Below, piece after piece: positions 41,457 through 50,142 of a stretch of 64,000 nt of DNA; the stretch's first letter is position 1, and every line of letters starts with the position of its first letter. Source of the stretch: Bin25 sp026709415 (GTDB lineage Bacteria; Bacteroidota; Bacteroidia; Flavobacteriales; Flavobacteriaceae); NCBI GenBank assembly GCA_965200045.1, contig OZ241330.1:2356001-2420000 (forward strand). Reading direction: 5' to 3'. The notes beneath the pieces were generated by a model. That model searched no databases and had not been told where the DNA came from. It saw nothing but the letters and a program-made list of their open reading frames with translations. The position numbers were made by a program, and so were the translations under genes.

Positions 41457-42416
41457 TTATTTTGAGTATTTATAGACGGTTAATCTTTTATCTCCATTCT
41501 TCTCTAAAATGCCTTGTTCGACTCCCCATTTCAAATCCCTACTTGCTGTAGCTTGGCTAATGTTTTTGAAACTTTGTAAGTAATCTTTACGGCTAAACTC
41601 TTGCGTTTCTATTTTGTCTTTGAATAGTTCAATTCTATCTTTAGTTGTTAGGGTTCTATTTTGCGTTTTTAGGAGGTTTCCTAATGATTGAAAGATTATG
41701 TTTAACATAAACTCAATAAAAAGGGTAGAATGTCCCAATTTATCGGATTGACTTAATACGTTATAATACTCTTTTTGATTTTCTTTGATGAGACTTTCAA
41801 CTGGCAGGAACTCAAAAACTGGGTATTGTTGAACTAAAATAAGCGTTTGCCAAAATCTTCCCATCCGTCCGTTGCCATCCATAAATGGATGAATAAACTC
41901 CAATTCATAATGGAAGACACAGCTTTTAATGAGTAACAGATTTTTATCGTTCTTTAAGTAATCCAATAAATCGTTAATAAACCCTCGAACCCTATTTCCA
42001 CTTGGAGCAAAATGCTCTACCTTTGAGCCTTTTACAACACCTACGCTTTTACTTCTGAACTTTCCTGCGTCTTCAATTAGTCCCTGCATTAAAACCCCGT
42101 GAGCTTTCTCTAAATCTTTGATCCTATTTGGATTAAATGTATGCAACTGCTCATATACTTTAATCGCATTTTGTACTTCCAAAATGTCTTTTTGTGGAGC
42201 AATCACTCTTTTATTGTTTAATAAGGCTGTGATTTGCTCTTCGGACAATGTGTTGCCTTCAATTTCTAATGAAGACTGTATGGTTTTAATCCGATTCTTT
42301 TTCCGTAATTGTGTACGTGGTTTATGTAGATGCACTGCATTAACCTCTCCTAGTTTCTCCGAAATAGAGGCAACTAATTTTAGTATCTCACCGGTAATAT
42401 TGTATGGTGGTTTCAA
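41457..42416 (-). CDS. Fic family protein (second copy, different subfamily)
   Basis: 319 aa from TTG 42416. Inhibitory motif SSLEIEGNTLSEEQ, Fic core LEFIHPFMDGNGRMGRFWQT and a C-terminal helix-turn-helix (DYLQSFKNISQATASRDLKW). Differs in N-terminal domain from the copy at 39834, so not a simple duplicate. Two tandem near-palindromes lie just upstream (42421-42445), consistent with operator control, perhaps by its own C-terminal domain. Target unknown. Confidence 0.87.
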   Translation of the reverse strand: MKPPYNITGEILKLVASISEKLGEVNAVHLHKPRTQLRKKNRIKTIQSSLEIEGNTLSEEQITALLNNKRVIAPQKDILEVQNAIKVYEQLHTFNPNRIKDLEKAHGVLMQGLIEDAGKFRSKSVGVVKGSKVEHFAPSGNRVRGFINDLLDYLKNDKNLLLIKSCVFHYELEFIHPFMDGNGRMGRFWQTLILVQQYPVFEFLPVESLIKENQKEYYNVLSQSDKLGHSTLFIEFMLNIIFQSLGNLLKTQNRTLTTKDRIELFKDKIETQEFSRKDYLQSFKNISQATASRDLKWGVEQGILEKNGDKRLTVYKYSK

Positions 42417-42420
42417 AGTG

Positions 42421-42445
42421 TGATAGTATCATTTGATAGTATCAT
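42421..42445. promoter_or_regulatory. Tandem operator-like palindromes upstream of the second Fic gene
   Basis: TGATAGTATCA at 42421-42431 repeated at 42434-42444, each a 5-bp inverted repeat around a central base, spaced 13 bases centre to centre. They begin 4 bases from the Fic start codon (42416). The position suggests a repressor site controlling it. Confidence 0.55.
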
Positions 42446-42530
42446 AAATGTATGAATTTATTTTTAATATCTTTTGAGACTGCTCACAATAAGACTCCCC
42501 CCTAAATTCTCAATAGATTATCTTGTTTCT

Positions 42531-42721
42531 TTAACTTTTTCCATTCAAAAAACTGACATACAGCAATTCTTTTTGATTTTCAAAAGATCTAATCGAGGAC
42601 CAAAAGGAGCCGACTTGACCACGCGATACCGAGGTTTTCCTTGGTGGTTTCGATAGGATTAGACGATTTGGACGCGGACAGATTGACCATCTTTTCGCTG
42701 GGTCGTTTGGACATACATCAT
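42531..42721 (-). pseudogene. IS1634-type transposase, N-terminal fragment
   Basis: From 42721: MMYVQTTQRKDGQSVRVQIV, in-frame TAA (42659-42661), SYRNHQGKPRYRVVKSAPFG. This resembles the N-terminus of IS1634-family transposases (VQxVExYRxxGKxRxRVVK). The rest of the gene is missing. Confidence 0.5.
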
Positions 42722-42854
42722 GGCACAAAGATCATCCCTTCAAACCAAAAAATAAAATACACAAACGGTACGCTACAAATCAAATGGAAGAAACCATTCC
42801 TTAACTGGCTGGGAAATCTGTGGTGAAAAAAGGCTCGATTAGTGAGGAAGTCGA

Positions 42855-42941
42855 GATTTAAAAAGAAAAGGGATTTTTCAATCGATTGGCGGAGTGCGAA
42901 ATACAAGATATCGTCTGTTACAAAACCAGTGAGTATTTAAA
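42855..42941 (+). repeat. Degenerate second copy of the 3' end of the Fic gene at 39834
   Basis: About 87 bases match 40857-40943 (end of the first Fic gene and its downstream flank) with few differences, including the blocks AAAAGGGATTTTTCAATCGA and CTGTTACAAAACCAGTGAGT. A weaker echo (43010-43070) resembles the preceding part of that gene. Likely debris of a duplicated or recombined Fic copy. The rest of 42722-43324 holds nothing else recognised. Confidence 0.65.
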
Positions 42942-43324
42942 CAAATTTTTAAGAAAGTCTAGGGGTTTAAGCCAGGCAGGAGTCCCATATATCTGTGACA
43001 TTTACATCACTTCAAAAACTACGGTGACAAAGAGATATAAGCGATTTAAACGAAAGGGAGATTTAAAAATGAATATTCCTGAGTGCTTCTACAAGATAAG
43101 TCCCTAAACAATATCCTCTCATCTAAGGTCTTGGCATCAGATAGTGGGAGGGTTTTATGACTCTATAATTTCAACAGAATGTATTTCTTTTTAGTTCTTT
43201 CCGCACAAAGATGGTGAAATCCTAAATGTGGGAATATCAACGCGATATAATGAAAAAACAAAAAAGGAAGTAAATCCGACGAGTGTTTAGAATTTCCAAC
43301 TCAAGTAAAAAGCTAAATCCTTGA

Positions 43325-43714
43325 TTATTCTTTCAATTTACCAGCCGTTAATCCAATGCTACCACCAACTAGAGAATAAAGCAGTAATCTAGTGAGTGCA
43401 TAGCTAACCCAATCGGTTAACCCCATTTGACCAATACTGACTAACATCAATCCTTCACCAACCGTGAATAAAAGACCGATCAAAAATCCAAATAAAAGTC
43501 CTGATTTAATGCTAAGTCGACCTCTCAATTTCAAATAAATCAAAGTCATGACATATGAAAACACCAAAGTGGCCATGATGTGCATCCCCCAATCACGAGA
43601 CATAGGGTCTGAAGGTAATGCGTCTGACATTAGCCATCCATAAATGATATAGGCCAAAACATTAAAGACAACAAAAGCCACAAGAGTGCTTATAATGGTG
43701 ATTTTAGAGTACAT
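43325..43714 (-). CDS. Hypothetical four-helix membrane protein
   Basis: ATG 43714 (MYSKITIISTLVAFVVFNVL); a TTG at 43738 would add 8 residues. Four hydrophobic segments with short loops; SDALPSDPMSRDWGMHIMAT between the first two and GLLFTVGEGLMLVSIGQMGL before the last. About 129 aa. Inner-membrane protein of unknown function. Confidence 0.65.
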   Translation of the reverse strand: MYSKITIISTLVAFVVFNVLAYIIYGWLMSDALPSDPMSRDWGMHIMATLVFSYVMTLIYLKLRGRLSIKSGLLFGFLIGLLFTVGEGLMLVSIGQMGLTDWVSYALTRLLLYSLVGGSIGLTAGKLKE

Positions 43715-43828
43715 AACGAATTTTTTGAAAAGATACAATTATTTTTTGCGATTCATTTTTTTTGAAACTTTCTATATCTCTACTTTTGATAAAAATCTGA
43801 AGATCCGTCAAACCCATCTGCTTCTTTT

Positions 43829-44908
43829 TTGAAAACATTCAAGGTCCACCATTGCAATAAAAAAATTAAGGCAGCGATTAAAACCGAAGCCCCTAGTAAT
43901 CTCGCATTGGTAAAATATTGGGGGAAAAAAGATCTGCAAATTCCGATCAATCCGTCCATTAGTCTCACCCTATCGAAATCAACAACCCAAACCCAAATTG
44001 AAATCACTCCAAAACAAAATAAAGGGTTATCCTTGGACTTCACCTTTGACTCGAAACCCAACAAAAATTTTGAATCCAAAATCAAAACTTTTTTTAATCG
44101 GGTTGTGGAATATTGTCCTTGGATTTTAAATCACCATTTTAAAATCAATAGCAAAAATAACTTCCCCCATAGTTCAGGGATCGCATCATCAGCATCATCC
44201 ATGGCCTCGATCGCCATCGGATTAAGTCAATTAGAAAATCAGATTTATGAAAACCATCCTCCCGAAAAAGAACAAAAGTTAAAAGCTTCATTTTTAGCCC
44301 GATTGGGTTCTGGAAGTGCCTCTCGAAGTATCGAAGGACCTTTGGTTATTTGGGGAGAATCCAAAAGCTTTAAAACCAGTAATGATCATTATGGAGTTTC
44401 CGTCAGCCAACTGATTGATCTGCATAAAGATTTTAAAACTTTTTGTGATACCATTCTCATCGTCGATAAAAATCCCAAAAAGGTATCTAGTTCTATGGGG
44501 CATCAAATGATGAACCATCACCCATTTTTTAGCGGCAGAATTGCACAAACTGTGAACCACATTTCATCCTTAAAAGAAGTTTTAATCACTGGGAATCTAC
44601 AAAGGATGATTCCGATAGTCGAAAGAGAAGCCCTTTCACTACATGGCTTAATGTTTTCCTCCTCCAGTTATTATTTGCTGATGCAGCCCAATACCCTAAA
44701 GATTATCAATAGAATTTTTGATTTTAGAAAATCTTCAAAGCTCCCCATCATGTTTTCATTGGATGCCGGGCCAAACGTGCATTTACTTTACCCTTTGTCC
44801 ATCCAAAAAAAGGTCATGGAATTCGTCAAGAGTCAACTACTTGATTGTTGTATCAAAGTTCTTGATGATCAGGTAGGACAAGGAGCCACTTGGTCTTTTA
44901 TCCGCTGA
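43829..44908 (+). CDS. mvaD: Diphosphomevalonate decarboxylase
   Basis: GHMP-superfamily enzyme making isopentenyl diphosphate from mevalonate diphosphate. TEAPSNLALVKYWGKKDLQ with INPSISLTLS is the MvaD N-terminus; GIASSASSMASIAIGL is the phosphate-binding loop; ARLGSGSASRSIEGPLVIWG and MFSLDAGPNVHLLYP carry the catalytic Asp region. 359 aa. TTG start assumed. The stop overlaps the ATG of the next mevalonate-pathway gene (TGATG). Confidence 0.93.
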   Translation: MKTFKVHHCNKKIKAAIKTEAPSNLALVKYWGKKDLQIPINPSISLTLSKSTTQTQIEITPKQNKGLSLDFTFDSKPNKNFESKIKTFFNRVVEYCPWILNHHFKINSKNNFPHSSGIASSASSMASIAIGLSQLENQIYENHPPEKEQKLKASFLARLGSGSASRSIEGPLVIWGESKSFKTSNDHYGVSVSQLIDLHKDFKTFCDTILIVDKNPKKVSSSMGHQMMNHHPFFSGRIAQTVNHISSLKEVLITGNLQRMIPIVEREALSLHGLMFSSSSYYLLMQPNTLKIINRIFDFRKSSKLPIMFSLDAGPNVHLLYPLSIQKKVMEFVKSQLLDCCIKVLDDQVGQGATWSFIR

Positions 44909-45825
44909 TGATAAAACAAACTTTCCCCGCTAAAATTTTACTTTTTGGTGAACACGCCGTTTTAAAGGGTGGTAAGGCCTTATCGATTCCATACCATAAA
45001 TATTCAGGGGGTCTTGATATTCCCAATAATTCCACAATAAAATCAAGAAAATCCAATGCTTTGTTAAAAGCGTTTGTTGAAATTTTAAAATCAAAAAATG
45101 TAAATCTAAATTTCAAGAAAATTGATCACGATATCCATTGTGGAATGGCCTTTGACAGCAGTATCCCTCTTAATTATGGATTAGGTTCTAGTGGGGCTTT
45201 AGTGGCTGCTTTTTATTCTGAATATTTTGACAACAACCCCCGTGATATTGATAATTGGTATGATTTAGATATAAAAAACATCCAATCCCAATTGGCTATT
45301 CTGGAAAGTTGTTTTCATGGGCAATCTTCAGGGTTTGATCCTCTAGTTTGTCTTTTCGCTGAACCCATGCTGTATCAAAACCAGGAAATTGAATTTGTAT
45401 CTCAAAATCAATCCTTCAATGAAAAATTTTTTATAATCGATAGCGAACTTCAATCAAACACTCAAAAATGGGTGAATAAAATGATGGCTCTTTTGAAAAA
45501 TTTCACTTTTGAATCGCAATTTAAAGAGCAGTTTATAGTTGCTTCAGATCTTTGTATCGATTCTTTTTTAGGAAGTAACGCACATCAATTAACCAAACGC
45601 ATCAAAGCATTATCTCAGACTACTTTGAATCTGCTCGATTTTTTAATTCCCGAATCCTTCAAATCGCTTTGGGGAAAAGGCATCGAAACCGACAATTATT
45701 ATTTAAAATTATGTGGCTCTGGAGGAGGGGGCTTTATCCTTGGCTATACGGATGATTGGAATAAGCTCAAAGCACTACAAAGGAACTATAAAATTGAACC
45801 CATCTTTTCTTCAGTGATTCACTAG
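44908..45825 (+). CDS. Mevalonate kinase-like GHMP kinase
   Basis: ATG 44908 (MIKQTFPAKILLFGEHAVLK). Substrate-binding N-terminus, phosphate loop NYGLGSSGALVAAFYSEYFD, Asp in HGQSSGFDPLVCL and C-terminal LCGSGGGGFILGYTDD. Probably phosphorylates mevalonate or phosphomevalonate ahead of MvaD in the isoprenoid pathway. 305 aa. Its TAG shares the palindrome CTAG (45822-45825) with the stop of the convergent glycosyltransferase. Confidence 0.87.
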   Translation: MIKQTFPAKILLFGEHAVLKGGKALSIPYHKYSGGLDIPNNSTIKSRKSNALLKAFVEILKSKNVNLNFKKIDHDIHCGMAFDSSIPLNYGLGSSGALVAAFYSEYFDNNPRDIDNWYDLDIKNIQSQLAILESCFHGQSSGFDPLVCLFAEPMLYQNQEIEFVSQNQSFNEKFFIIDSELQSNTQKWVNKMMALLKNFTFESQFKEQFIVASDLCIDSFLGSNAHQLTKRIKALSQTTLNLLDFLIPESFKSLWGKGIETDNYYLKLCGSGGGGFILGYTDDWNKLKALQRNYKIEPIFSSVIH

Positions 45826-47189
45826 TTGAATCTGAAATACTTGATCTCTTTGGGTTTTTTAATCAGTAAGGGGCCTCTGAACATCTCAATAATAAAACAA
45901 CTATATACCAATCCATACTCAATGGCAATGATGGCTAATGATTCAGCAAAACCAGCGCTTTGATAAGCCCAGTAGCTCCATAAGACTGTTAAACTCCAGA
46001 TCATAGTGTAAACATATCCTAACATCATTCCAAAAACCAATATGAAGATGATATACCATGGATGAACCGTTGTTGAAATAAAAAAATAAATCGTTAAGAT
46101 CAAAAGACAACTTTCCAACACTGACTTTGGGGTGTTGTTTTTTCGGATAAATGAAATTAGCAGTATTATGGAAATAATAATAAATGGAGTGTATGGACCA
46201 ATTCGCTTAATGATATTGAAGTCATAAAATAAATAGTGTATTTCTTTTAAGAGATAGTGCAAACTGGCATTGAATTCAAAATTGACAAACCAAAGATTTA
46301 GGGTTTGAGTGTAATTTGAGATTAAATTGTAATCGATGTATGGAATCCAAGTAATCAGAATAAACACTCCACAACAAACGATGAATCGTTTAAAAAATTT
46401 GAAAGAACAGAACTTGAATAAAACTGGTAGAAAAAAAATTGGAAGAAGTTTTGTGGAAATGGCTAGACTAAAAAATAAACTTGAAAAAATGAGTTTATTT
46501 TGGAAGATGTGATAGAGCCCTGCCAAACAAAGGCCGGCCATCAATGCTTCAAAATGTAGATTTCCAAAACTTTCAAGAATAATCAGAGGGTTAAGAATAA
46601 ACCAACCAATAAGAGTTGGAGATACCCTAAAATATTTCAATAGTTTAATCCCAAACACACACACCAACACCTCTCCCAGTAGAGTGAAAAGTCTTAGAAT
46701 TAATATAGGGGAAATCAATTCCCCATAATAAACCTTTGCAGCCAATAAATAAATCCATTGACTGAAGGGAGGGTAATTTGAATAATTATTATTATGTAAA
46801 CTTCCCATGGCCTCATAGATTTGATTGGCATATGGAAATGACACTTGATTCAGAAGATCTGAGGGTTTTGATACGTAGGGATTAAACCCCTCCAGTTGAA
46901 TGGAACCATCCCATAGATATCTATAAAAATCTTGTGATAAGCTTGGAATATATGGAACCAACAACAATCGAAACAGAACCCCTATAAAAATGATGGTTTT
47001 AAGATTTGGTTTTTGATGCATAATCCAGACCAAAAACCCTCCCAAAAGCATAAACGTCCCGAATAACACATACGTATCACTTCTTTGGATCCAATGCATT
47101 GAAAGGGGAAAGTACAGTAGACAACTCAAGAGAACTCCTATTGAAATTTCAATGAGTTTTCTAGAAGAAATTTTAAAATTTTCTATCAT
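45822..47189 (-). CDS. Polyprenyl-phosphate-dependent mannosyltransferase-like membrane glycosyltransferase
   Basis: 455 aa with about ten membrane helices. SQDFYRYLWDGSIQLEGFNP and NNYSNYPPFSQWIYLLAA are the first-loop motifs of GT-C enzymes of the GT87/DUF2029 kind, which use lipid-linked sugars. Third gene of an operon that supplies a DPM1-like synthase (48740) and a processive-type GT2 (47226), so it probably adds sugars to a surface glycan or glycolipid. Donor and acceptor unknown. Confidence 0.75.
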   Translation of the reverse strand: MIENFKISSRKLIEISIGVLLSCLLYFPLSMHWIQRSDTYVLFGTFMLLGGFLVWIMHQKPNLKTIIFIGVLFRLLLVPYIPSLSQDFYRYLWDGSIQLEGFNPYVSKPSDLLNQVSFPYANQIYEAMGSLHNNNYSNYPPFSQWIYLLAAKVYYGELISPILILRLFTLLGEVLVCVFGIKLLKYFRVSPTLIGWFILNPLIILESFGNLHFEALMAGLCLAGLYHIFQNKLIFSSLFFSLAISTKLLPIFFLPVLFKFCSFKFFKRFIVCCGVFILITWIPYIDYNLISNYTQTLNLWFVNFEFNASLHYLLKEIHYLFYDFNIIKRIGPYTPFIIISIILLISFIRKNNTPKSVLESCLLILTIYFFISTTVHPWYIIFILVFGMMLGYVYTMIWSLTVLWSYWAYQSAGFAESLAIIAIEYGLVYSCFIIEMFRGPLLIKKPKEIKYFRFN

Positions 47190-47225
47190 TGGATAGAGCT
47201 ATTAAAAAGTTTAAACTTGCTCTAC

Positions 47226-48743
47226 CTAATGCTTTAAAGATTGAAAAAACACTGTGCTGAATCCCAAAAACAATACAAAATGAAAAATAAACAGTCCAAA
47301 ATCGCCACTATCAGAAACTAAAAAAGCACTGAACATCCCAAAAAGAAAATAAACGGCTAGTAGTCCTTCTAAATAAGGATAAATCGATTTTGATTTTACT
47401 AAATATCGATTATTAATCCATGAATCTTTATTCGAGAGTATATTGAATTTTGGTGTGCGAATAAAAGAAGATTTTATGCGAAGGTGCCCTTGAATTACAG
47501 CTATTGAATTATGAAGTGACAATGCCATGGCAAGGGTGTAGAAAATGATAAATCTCCTGACATAATGGACAAAAGAATGCGTTCCACCTCCATAAACTTT
47601 CTTATGAACAAACCAATAGCAATAAAAAAAGATGAGCGTGCAGGTGATAAAAAATGCTGTGAGAATAAAAAACCAATCAAATATGGGATAGGCCTCTTTA
47701 ATGTAAAGCAAAGGAACACTCAAAAGAGAAATCAAAAGAACACCAAGAAACACTGAACTACTCAATAAATGGACCACGCCATGAAATCGGGTAGATAATG
47801 GGATATGCTTTGATTTTAAGAGCTTCCACACGTTTTTCTGAAAATTTTCAGCTCCCCCTTTATTCCATCTGAACTGCTGTGATCGAATGGCACTCATGGC
47901 CACCGGTATTTCGGCTGGAGTTTCTACATCGATTAAAAATTTAAATTTCCAATTTTTTAATTGCGCTCGAAAACTCAAATCTAGATCTTCAGTCAATGTA
48001 TCTCCTTGCCAATTTCCAGCATCGAGAATACATTTTTTTCGCCAAATTCCTGCCGTTCCGTTAAAGTTTAAAAATTTACCTGTAGTGCTTCGTCCTTCTT
48101 GTTCTAAAATAAAATGAACATCCAAAGCAAACGCCAATGCCTCGGTTAAAACTGAAAAATTTCGATTTAAGTGGCTCCATCGCGTTTGTATCACGCCAAT
48201 TTCGGGATCCTCAAAGTGTTTAACGGTTTTTTGTAACCAATCTTTTTGAGGAAGAAAATCTGCATCGAAGATGGCTATTAACTCCCCATTAGCTCTTTCT
48301 AATCCATATTTTAGAGCCCCCGCTTTGAAATTATCTCTATTTTTTCTTGTTATTCTGTTTATAAGTATTCCTTGTTCAGAATAATGATTTACAATTTGTT
48401 GGGTTAACTCCATTGACTCATCATCTGAATCGTCAAGCACTTGAATCTCTAATTTATCTTTTGGGTAATCAATAGCACAAACGGAGTCGATTAATCGTTC
48501 GATCACATTGAACTCGTTATAGATGGGTAATTGAACGGTTACCATTGGAAGATTTGGATTATTGATGTAGTATTGTTCATCGGCATCCGTACTATTTGAT
48601 TTTTTAGATTTTTCAGAAACTAAAAAATTAGAGAGGAGATTTAACTGAGTCAAGCAATAAATCAAAATTAAAATCAAGGCCCCTCCATAGAGAATAATGA
48701 CAAGATTGGCCAAAATGAGTATCATGTAATCTTGCAATGTCAT
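47226..48743 (-). CDS. Cellulose synthase-like family 2 glycosyltransferase
   Basis: 505 aa. One N-terminal membrane helix, a cytoplasmic GT2 domain with VTVQLPIYNEFNVIERLIDS, VLDDSDDESMELTQ, AIFDADFLP (DxD), TLTEDLDLSFRAQLK (TED) and SQQFRWNKGGAENF (QxxRW), then at least four C-terminal helices. These are processive-type motifs, as in cellulose or glucomannan synthases; the catalysed polymer or lipid is unknown. Overlaps the upstream GT2 by 4 bases. Confidence 0.87.
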   Translation of the reverse strand: MTLQDYMILILANLVIILYGGALILILIYCLTQLNLLSNFLVSEKSKKSNSTDADEQYYINNPNLPMVTVQLPIYNEFNVIERLIDSVCAIDYPKDKLEIQVLDDSDDESMELTQQIVNHYSEQGILINRITRKNRDNFKAGALKYGLERANGELIAIFDADFLPQKDWLQKTVKHFEDPEIGVIQTRWSHLNRNFSVLTEALAFALDVHFILEQEGRSTTGKFLNFNGTAGIWRKKCILDAGNWQGDTLTEDLDLSFRAQLKNWKFKFLIDVETPAEIPVAMSAIRSQQFRWNKGGAENFQKNVWKLLKSKHIPLSTRFHGVVHLLSSSVFLGVLLISLLSVPLLYIKEAYPIFDWFFILTAFFITCTLIFFYCYWFVHKKVYGGGTHSFVHYVRRFIIFYTLAMALSLHNSIAVIQGHLRIKSSFIRTPKFNILSNKDSWINNRYLVKSKSIYPYLEGLLAVYFLFGMFSAFLVSDSGDFGLFIFHFVLFLGFSTVFFQSLKH

Positions 48744-49432
48744 TTTTTAGAAAAGTAAAATTTTCCTATCCAACCCAATATTTTAAACCCGGCTAATACC
48801 GTTCCTCTAATGGTTCCAGAAATTTTCGACCGACCAATTCGAGTGCGATATTTGACAGGAATTTCAGTATATGGTGTCTTGTGATGTAGTGATTTCAATT
48901 GCATTTCAATAGTCCATCCATAGCTTCGATCTCGCATTTTATAACTTTTTAAAGTTTCCCACCTAATGGCTCGAAAAGGTCCTAAATCCGTATATCTACT
49001 TTGATACAATAACTTCATTAAAACACAGGCCAACCAGTTCCCAAAAACTTGAGGTAAAGTCATACTCCCGGATTCTCGGATACTCTTATCGCGAGCACCG
49101 ATGACAAAATCGGCAACTCCTTTTTTGATTGGATCGATCAATTTAGACATTTCCTTTGGATAATCTGAATAATCTCCATCTAGAAAAACAACAATTTCAG
49201 GTGGATTAGAATCTAATGTTCTCATTCCTGCCAAACATGCATTTCCATAACCAAGATTTCTTTCGTACATCACTTTAGCATTGAATTTCTTGGCAACTTC
49301 CGAAGTCTCATCCGTTGAATTATTATCCACCACAATAACTTCTCGAACAAAACTTGGAATTTCTGCCAACACTTTTCCAATTGATTGCGCTTCATTATGT
49401 GCTGGTATGATTACAGAAATTGAAGTTTCCAA
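48740..49432 (-). CDS. GT2 family glycosyltransferase, DPM1/DPG synthase-like
   Basis: 230 aa soluble GT2: VIIPAHNEAQSIGKVLAEIP, VIVVDNNSTDETSEVAKKF, VVFLDGDYSDYPKEM (metal site) and DLGPFRAIRWETL. Typical of polyprenyl-phosphate glucose/mannose synthases. First gene of the three-gene glycosyltransferase operon; overlap with the next gene suggests coupled translation. Likely makes the lipid-linked sugar used by the GT-C enzyme at the operon's end. Confidence 0.87.
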   Translation of the reverse strand: METSISVIIPAHNEAQSIGKVLAEIPSFVREVIVVDNNSTDETSEVAKKFNAKVMYERNLGYGNACLAGMRTLDSNPPEIVVFLDGDYSDYPKEMSKLIDPIKKGVADFVIGARDKSIRESGSMTLPQVFGNWLACVLMKLLYQSRYTDLGPFRAIRWETLKSYKMRDRSYGWTIEMQLKSLHHKTPYTEIPVKYRTRIGRSKISGTIRGTVLAGFKILGWIGKFYFSKK

Positions 49433-50142
49433 TTGACTAGAATCAAATAATTGATTTGGTTACTTCAATTCCATTAAACTACCAAAAATTACGCAAATTT
49501 AACATAATTGGCGTGTTCATAAATTCATTAGGTTTTGTCTTAAAGTCAACGAACCCTAGATTACTCATAATCTAGCTATCAAGTCTGATTCCAGAGCTCT
49601 TAATGACTTTTCAGTTATTCATCTTTAGTTCTAAAATCACATGAATTTAAAAGAAATCCTTGAAATCTATGTCTTAAAGGTAGGTGAAAAAATTATAAGC
49701 GTCATCCAAATCCCTTAAAAAGGTATTCCATCATCTAAGAAAATTGACAGTTTGAAATTAAATTCTCCAATAAATAGATTCGATTTACAGGGGGTTTACC
49801 CCTAAATTAAACAATCGTAATAGTGATTTTTAACTTTATAAAAGCACTCCGCCATTAGAAGATGTGCTATTCAAGTGAATGTGTCAAAAACCACATACCA
49901 TATCTTCACCACAACATTGGGAGGGGGTAATTTTCCTTGACTAACTTCACATATCGAAATTCGCACATCGTTTCGTTCAGGGGACAAAATACCATGAGAT
50001 AATAGAGGATCGCATATAGCGCATGTTATGTTGGCTACCATATCACATTTTCACAAGTATAGATTGCTATCATTTTCCTTTTGGCATTGTTAATCCATAC
50101 TGTTTACATTAGGCGTTTGAATTTTTCAACTTCAAATTAATA
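49433..50142. other. Intergenic stretch with a decayed coding-like fragment
   Basis: No intact gene. On the minus strand 49802-50038 one frame reads coherently (VANITCAICDPLLSHGILSP, then NDVRISICEVSQGKLPPPN), hits a TGA and continues to a TAG; no domain recognised. The remainder is AT-rich and featureless. The upstream regions of both the glycosyltransferase operon and the sulfatase lie here. Confidence 0.3.
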
